Assembly (NCBI GenBank): GCA_025363655.1
Contig: JANYDK010000073.1
Span: 1-64,000 of the forward strand
Direction: 5' to 3'
Source: Deltaproteobacteria bacterium
GTDB taxonomy: Bacteria; Myxococcota_A; Polyangia; Polyangiales; JADJMO01
DNA length: 64,000 nt
The notes beneath the pieces were generated by a model. The model did not search any database and was not told where the DNA came from. It worked only from the letters and a program-made list of their open reading frames with translations. A program made the position numbers and the translations under genes. This document shows positions 60,956-64,000 of this stretch, piece by piece; positions within the stretch are counted from its first letter, which is position 1; every line of letters begins with the position of its first letter.

Positions 60956-61822
60956 GTGACGCGTACGCCCGCTCGTTTGACGGATCCTCACTGGTGTCCT
61001 GCGATGGAGGGCTCGGTGCCGCACACGGGCGGGCCCATCGCGGGTCCAGGCGCGCCGAAGGTGATGATTGGCGGTCTCGCGGCAGCGCGTGCAGTCGACG
61101 TCGCGCCCTGCGCGGCTGGCGGTCAGGACGCCATCACGCAAGGCGCCGCCACCGTTCTCGTCGGCGGCATGCCGCTCGCGCGAATGATGGATTCCTTTCT
61201 GCACGGCGGTATGGTCAGTCCTGGCTTCGACGGCGTCACGGTCGGAGGCGCGACGGCCAATCTCAAGGCGCAGGCCGAGAGCGTCATTGCCCATGGCGGT
61301 AGCACGCGCGTCTACGTCGATCCGATCACCAAGACCGTCTACATCAGTACCAACCTCGAGTACTCCGGCCCCGGCGCATCGCAAGACTACGCCGACGCGG
61401 CCAAGCAACAGATCGAGGCGATGTGGAGCAAGCAGATGACGATCGACGGCGAACCGTACGCGGTCAGCGTGCAGGTGAACACGAAGGTCAACCCGAATGG
61501 CCCGCCGACCAGCGGCTACGATCAAATCTCGGTCGATCCGGCCGTGGTCCGAGACAACCAACCTTTCTACGGCAACGGGACCGGTGAGCAGCAGCCTGGA
61601 TCGGCGACGAATCCCGATGAGCCCTTCATCGCCGCTCACGAGTACGGGCACACGCTCGGTTTGGCGGATGACTACCACGACACACCCGACGGTTCGGTGC
61701 CCAACGACCCCGAACGCAAGCACGACATCATGGCGCAGACGTGGCCAGATCATGACGACGGAATCGACCCATCACCAGACCAGCAACACTATGAACAGAT
61801 CCTCAAGAACTTCGGCTACTAG
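60956..61822 (+). CDS. PAAR-domain metallopeptidase, probable T6SS effector
   Basis: This is a 288-residue fusion. Residues 1-~105 are a PAAR cone that sharpens the VgrG tip (TGGPIAGPGAPKVMIGGLAA, ITQGAATVLVGGMPLARMMD, GGMVSPGFDGVTVGG). Residues ~110-288 are a zinc peptidase: HEYGHTLGLADDYHD at ~228 is an HExxHxxGxxD metzincin-like site, preceded by ISVDPAVVRDNQPF and followed by HDIMAQTW, a likely Met-turn. It should be carried by the spike and cleave target-cell proteins. The start is GTG at 60956 with AAGGAGA seven bases upstream. The lipoprotein gene starts directly after its stop. Confidence 0.9.
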   Translation: MTRTPARLTDPHWCPAMEGSVPHTGGPIAGPGAPKVMIGGLAAARAVDVAPCAAGGQDAITQGAATVLVGGMPLARMMDSFLHGGMVSPGFDGVTVGGATANLKAQAESVIAHGGSTRVYVDPITKTVYISTNLEYSGPGASQDYADAAKQQIEAMWSKQMTIDGEPYAVSVQVNTKVNPNGPPTSGYDQISVDPAVVRDNQPFYGNGTGEQQPGSATNPDEPFIAAHEYGHTLGLADDYHDTPDGSVPNDPERKHDIMAQTWPDHDDGIDPSPDQQHYEQILKNFGY

Positions 61823-62395
61823 ATGGGCCCGACGCTCGTCTCTCGCCGAACTATTTCCGTGGTCGTTGCCCTTGCCATCCTCGCGGCGAGTTGCGAGCGA
61901 AACATGAAAGAGGCGTCGATGCTGCGAGATCTCTACGATCGGGATCCGACGGCCTTCTTCCAATCGAGCTGGTCCTTCTCTTGGTGGCGGCACGGCGGGG
62001 GGCCGGGCCTGAGTTGGTTGTCCGACAAGATCGATCTGACGGCCGGAGGCGGACGGGTCGCAGGGAAGTACATCAAGGCGCGGAGGGTCCGGCCGGCGAC
62101 TTTCGAAACGAAGGTCGTCGAGTTCGTGGGGCCGGTTCCGCGCGACGTCGCCGAACGGCTCTTCCATGCTGTCTTCTCCGTGAAGGTCTTCGAGCGGACC
62201 TTTCCCTCGGAGGAGCTCAAGGTCGGTGGGGCCATGGCGCAGACCTTCGAAATGAGTGCTGCTGGTGCGCGCGCGACGAAGACCTTGGTCGACGCAAGGA
62301 AGGACGGGATCGACGCGCTGTGGTCGGCATGCGAGGCGGTGAGGGCCCATCTCGAGCAGACGGGTGAACCCCACGATGTGCCGAAGCAACCGTAG
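61823..62395 (+). CDS. Small lipoprotein, probable immunity to the PAAR peptidase
   Basis: This is a 190-residue protein. N-terminal RRTISVVVALAILAASC is a lipoprotein signal with lipobox AASC. The mature part is soluble and basic/aromatic (FFQSSWSFSWWRHGGG) with no family that I recognise. Its ATG abuts the stop of the peptidase gene with no gap, so expression is coupled. A periplasmic immunity lipoprotein would protect against a peptidase delivered to the periplasm. Immunity is inferred from position, size and location only. Confidence 0.7.
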   Translation: MGPTLVSRRTISVVVALAILAASCERNMKEASMLRDLYDRDPTAFFQSSWSFSWWRHGGGPGLSWLSDKIDLTAGGGRVAGKYIKARRVRPATFETKVVEFVGPVPRDVAERLFHAVFSVKVFERTFPSEELKVGGAMAQTFEMSAAGARATKTLVDARKDGIDALWSACEAVRAHLEQTGEPHDVPKQP

Positions 62396-62452
62396 ATTCG
62401 AGTAGCAAGACGACGAGGCGGCTGACGCCTCTTCAGAATTTGGACGAGCTGG

Positions 62453-64000
62453 ATGGCCGACCGATCGCTCACCGAGGAAGAACAGGTCCGCATCAAGAAG
62501 GCGGGCGAAGAGATCGTCGCGAAGCTCAGTCCCCCGCGCGCCGCTGCTGAGCTCGGGGTAGCTCCGATGGAGCTTCTCCTGGTGCTGCAAGGTACGAAGC
62601 CCGTCACGCCCGAGCTTGCTGAGAAAATCGCCAAAGCGAAGGGCGTGTCCCTCGAACAGCTCGCCGCGGGGCCGGTGGTCGAACGCTTTCCCAACCGTGT
62701 CGAGGCGATCGCGATCGCGCGCAAAGAAGGCTACGCAGAGGAGGCGATTCGCGAGATCCACACGCGCGCCGTGGACAAGGACCTCTCGCTGGTCGACTGG
62801 ATCCTCGCACTTCGCAAAGCACAGGACCGGCACGGCACGACGTCACCCGCGGCCTCGACCAACGTCGTCGCGACGTCGACGCCTGCGTCATCCGCCGCTT
62901 CGCTCGGCACCGACACGGCCGTTGGTGCCTTGCCATCACCGACCTCCGCAGCAGCTTCGCACGGAGGGGTTGCTCAGCCAGGCATGCTCGCCGAGCTCGC
63001 GCCCGTCGAGGTCGCGGTCGCACGCGCTCCAGAACCGGCGATGCAGACGATCGGAAGCGGTTCGGGCATCCCCGGGATCCAGGGCGAGCAGACCGGCATC
63101 CTGATGGCGATAGCGACCAACCAGGCCGCGCTGTCGTTGAACGAATATGCGTCGCTCTCGATGGGGCTCGAGCTCTTGCCACATCGGCGCGACGATGTGT
63201 TCAACCACTTCGGTCTGCGCAGCGAGGTCGCCCGCGAGAACGAACTACATGCCTGGTCCGCGCACTTCGAAGCTCATCCGCGCGAGAAGCGCGAGTGGGA
63301 GACCGCACGGCAACACTCTCGACACTTCTGGTACCGCTTCGACAAACCGGAAACTGCGGGACAACTCCCACCGCTGCCTCCCGTGGTACCGCCGGCCGTC
63401 TCGCAACCAGCTCCGCCGCCGCCCGGACACTTCGACTCGCGCATATCGTTCGCCGCGTCACCGACGTCGGAACCTGGCACGCCTCTGCCGGTCACTTTGC
63501 CGAGTGCCGTGCCGCGCCGCGACCTGGCCAACCCGACGGAGGTCTACGAACCGATCGTCGTCCCGGCAGTCGTCGGCGGAGGCGGTACGGACATCTACGA
63601 GCCGATCATCGCGGCGCCACCGAACGCGGCCGCGCACACGCAGCTACCAGCTCTCTCGCTCGAGGCGTATGCAAGGATCAGCGCCGAAGTGCACTTCGCA
63701 CCTCAGCGCGCAGAAGAGGTCTTCGCGCGACATGGTCTGGGCCACGCGCCGACGCGACAGGCGGTGAACGACGCATGGCAAGAGCGACTGAGGACCAACC
63801 CTGGCGACCAATGGGAATGGCAGCGCCTCTACACCCTGCGCCTCACGGCGCTCGAGCAGGCGGCCCGTCCCGCAGCGCCGCCGCCGTCGTCTGGGCTGAG
63901 CAGTCCCTACACGCGCATCGCCACGCCGCCACCGATGGCGCTGAAGGTCTATGCGCAGATGACCGTCGAGCTCGAGAAGAAGCCCCAGGACCGACAGAAG
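62453..64000 (+). CDS. Large protein with HTH-like N-terminus and ~70-residue repeats, partial
   Basis: At least 516 codons are visible before the gene runs off the right end. Residues ~1-75 resemble a Cro/C1-type helix-turn-helix (AELGVAPMELLLVLQGTKPV, AEKIAKAKGVSLEQLAAG). After an Ala/Ser/Thr-rich linker come repeats with the pattern L-S-L-x-x-Y-A-x-[IL]-S (LSLNEYASLSMGLELLPHRR, LSLEAYARISAEVHFAPQRA, and MALKVYAQMTVELEKKPQDR at the edge), each followed by VF-x-x-x-GL and a WE motif. Pro-rich linkers separate them. There is no signal peptide. Start ATG is at 62453. It follows the PAAR/immunity genes on the same strand. No family is recognised. It may be a T6SS adaptor or a regulator. Confidence 0.7.
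   Translation, partial: MADRSLTEEEQVRIKKAGEEIVAKLSPPRAAAELGVAPMELLLVLQGTKPVTPELAEKIAKAKGVSLEQLAAGPVVERFPNRVEAIAIARKEGYAEEAIREIHTRAVDKDLSLVDWILALRKAQDRHGTTSPAASTNVVATSTPASSAASLGTDTAVGALPSPTSAAASHGGVAQPGMLAELAPVEVAVARAPEPAMQTIGSGSGIPGIQGEQTGILMAIATNQAALSLNEYASLSMGLELLPHRRDDVFNHFGLRSEVARENELHAWSAHFEAHPREKREWETARQHSRHFWYRFDKPETAGQLPPLPPVVPPAVSQPAPPPPGHFDSRISFAASPTSEPGTPLPVTLPSAVPRRDLANPTEVYEPIVVPAVVGGGGTDIYEPIIAAPPNAAAHTQLPALSLEAYARISAEVHFAPQRAEEVFARHGLGHAPTRQAVNDAWQERLRTNPGDQWEWQRLYTLRLTALEQAARPAAPPPSSGLSSPYTRIATPPPMALKVYAQMTVELEKKPQDRQK

Overview
The window looks like chromosomal DNA from a Myxococcota bacterium, most likely of the order Polyangiales. The evidence is very high GC with a strong G/C third-position bias, hybrid Ser/Thr kinases, PATAN/DUF4388 and PEGA domains, many lipoproteins with an Asp/Ser/Thr-rich stretch after the lipobox, an RHS protein with a Gly-rich N-terminus, and a tmRNA tag ANDNAYALAA. 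This placement is an inference from gene content. No rRNA or taxonomic marker was compared.

Left edge (1-1700): a tyrosine recombinase runs off the left end and starts 87 bp downstream of the 3' end of ssrA (tmRNA). This is the usual layout of a genomic island inserted at tmRNA, with the island lying to the left. Next (1.7-8.7 kb) are two overlapping signalling genes: a Ser/Thr kinase with a long helical tail and a very large HD-GYP-like/PATAN/J-domain/TPR protein. From 8.9 to 13.4 kb lie a DUF2505 protein, an outer-membrane protein, a membrane protein and mutL.

From 26.6 down to 13.4 kb five minus-strand genes form one cluster of exported proteins: a SpoIVB-type S55 peptidase, a beta-propeller protein, a DUF3857/transglutaminase protein, a paralogue that has lost its catalytic Cys, and a BtuF-like binding lipoprotein. 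From 26.7 to 31.5 kb come a polysaccharide deacetylase, a divergent EamA transporter/MocR regulator pair with a palindrome between them, and an isolated FliI/SctN-type ATPase.

From 31.8 to 36.2 kb lies an RHS polymorphic toxin with a deaminase-like C-terminus and a small probable immunity gene. From 36.5 to 48.2 kb is mostly housekeeping: radical SAM, zinc-ribbon/PH protein, glutamate-cysteine ligase, tRNA-Ala(GGC), glucokinase, transketolase, Uma2 nuclease, and sensor-like lipoproteins. From 48.4 to 54.4 kb are more lipoproteins and a kinase/PEGA/Kelch operon.

The right end (54.5-64 kb) is a type VI secretion (T6SS) spike region. VgrG, a PAAR-metallopeptidase fusion, a lipoprotein (probable immunity) and a large repeat protein run to the right. 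An OmpA-like protein with a peptidoglycan-binding insertion, a GH5-like hydrolase without a signal peptide, and a multi-pass membrane protein run to the left. A 21-bp tandem repeat lies between the two arms. No T6SS sheath, baseplate or ClpV gene is in the window, so this is a satellite effector locus. The best candidates for undescribed biology are this two-armed locus, the RHS-deaminase pair and the S55/propeller/transglutaminase cluster.
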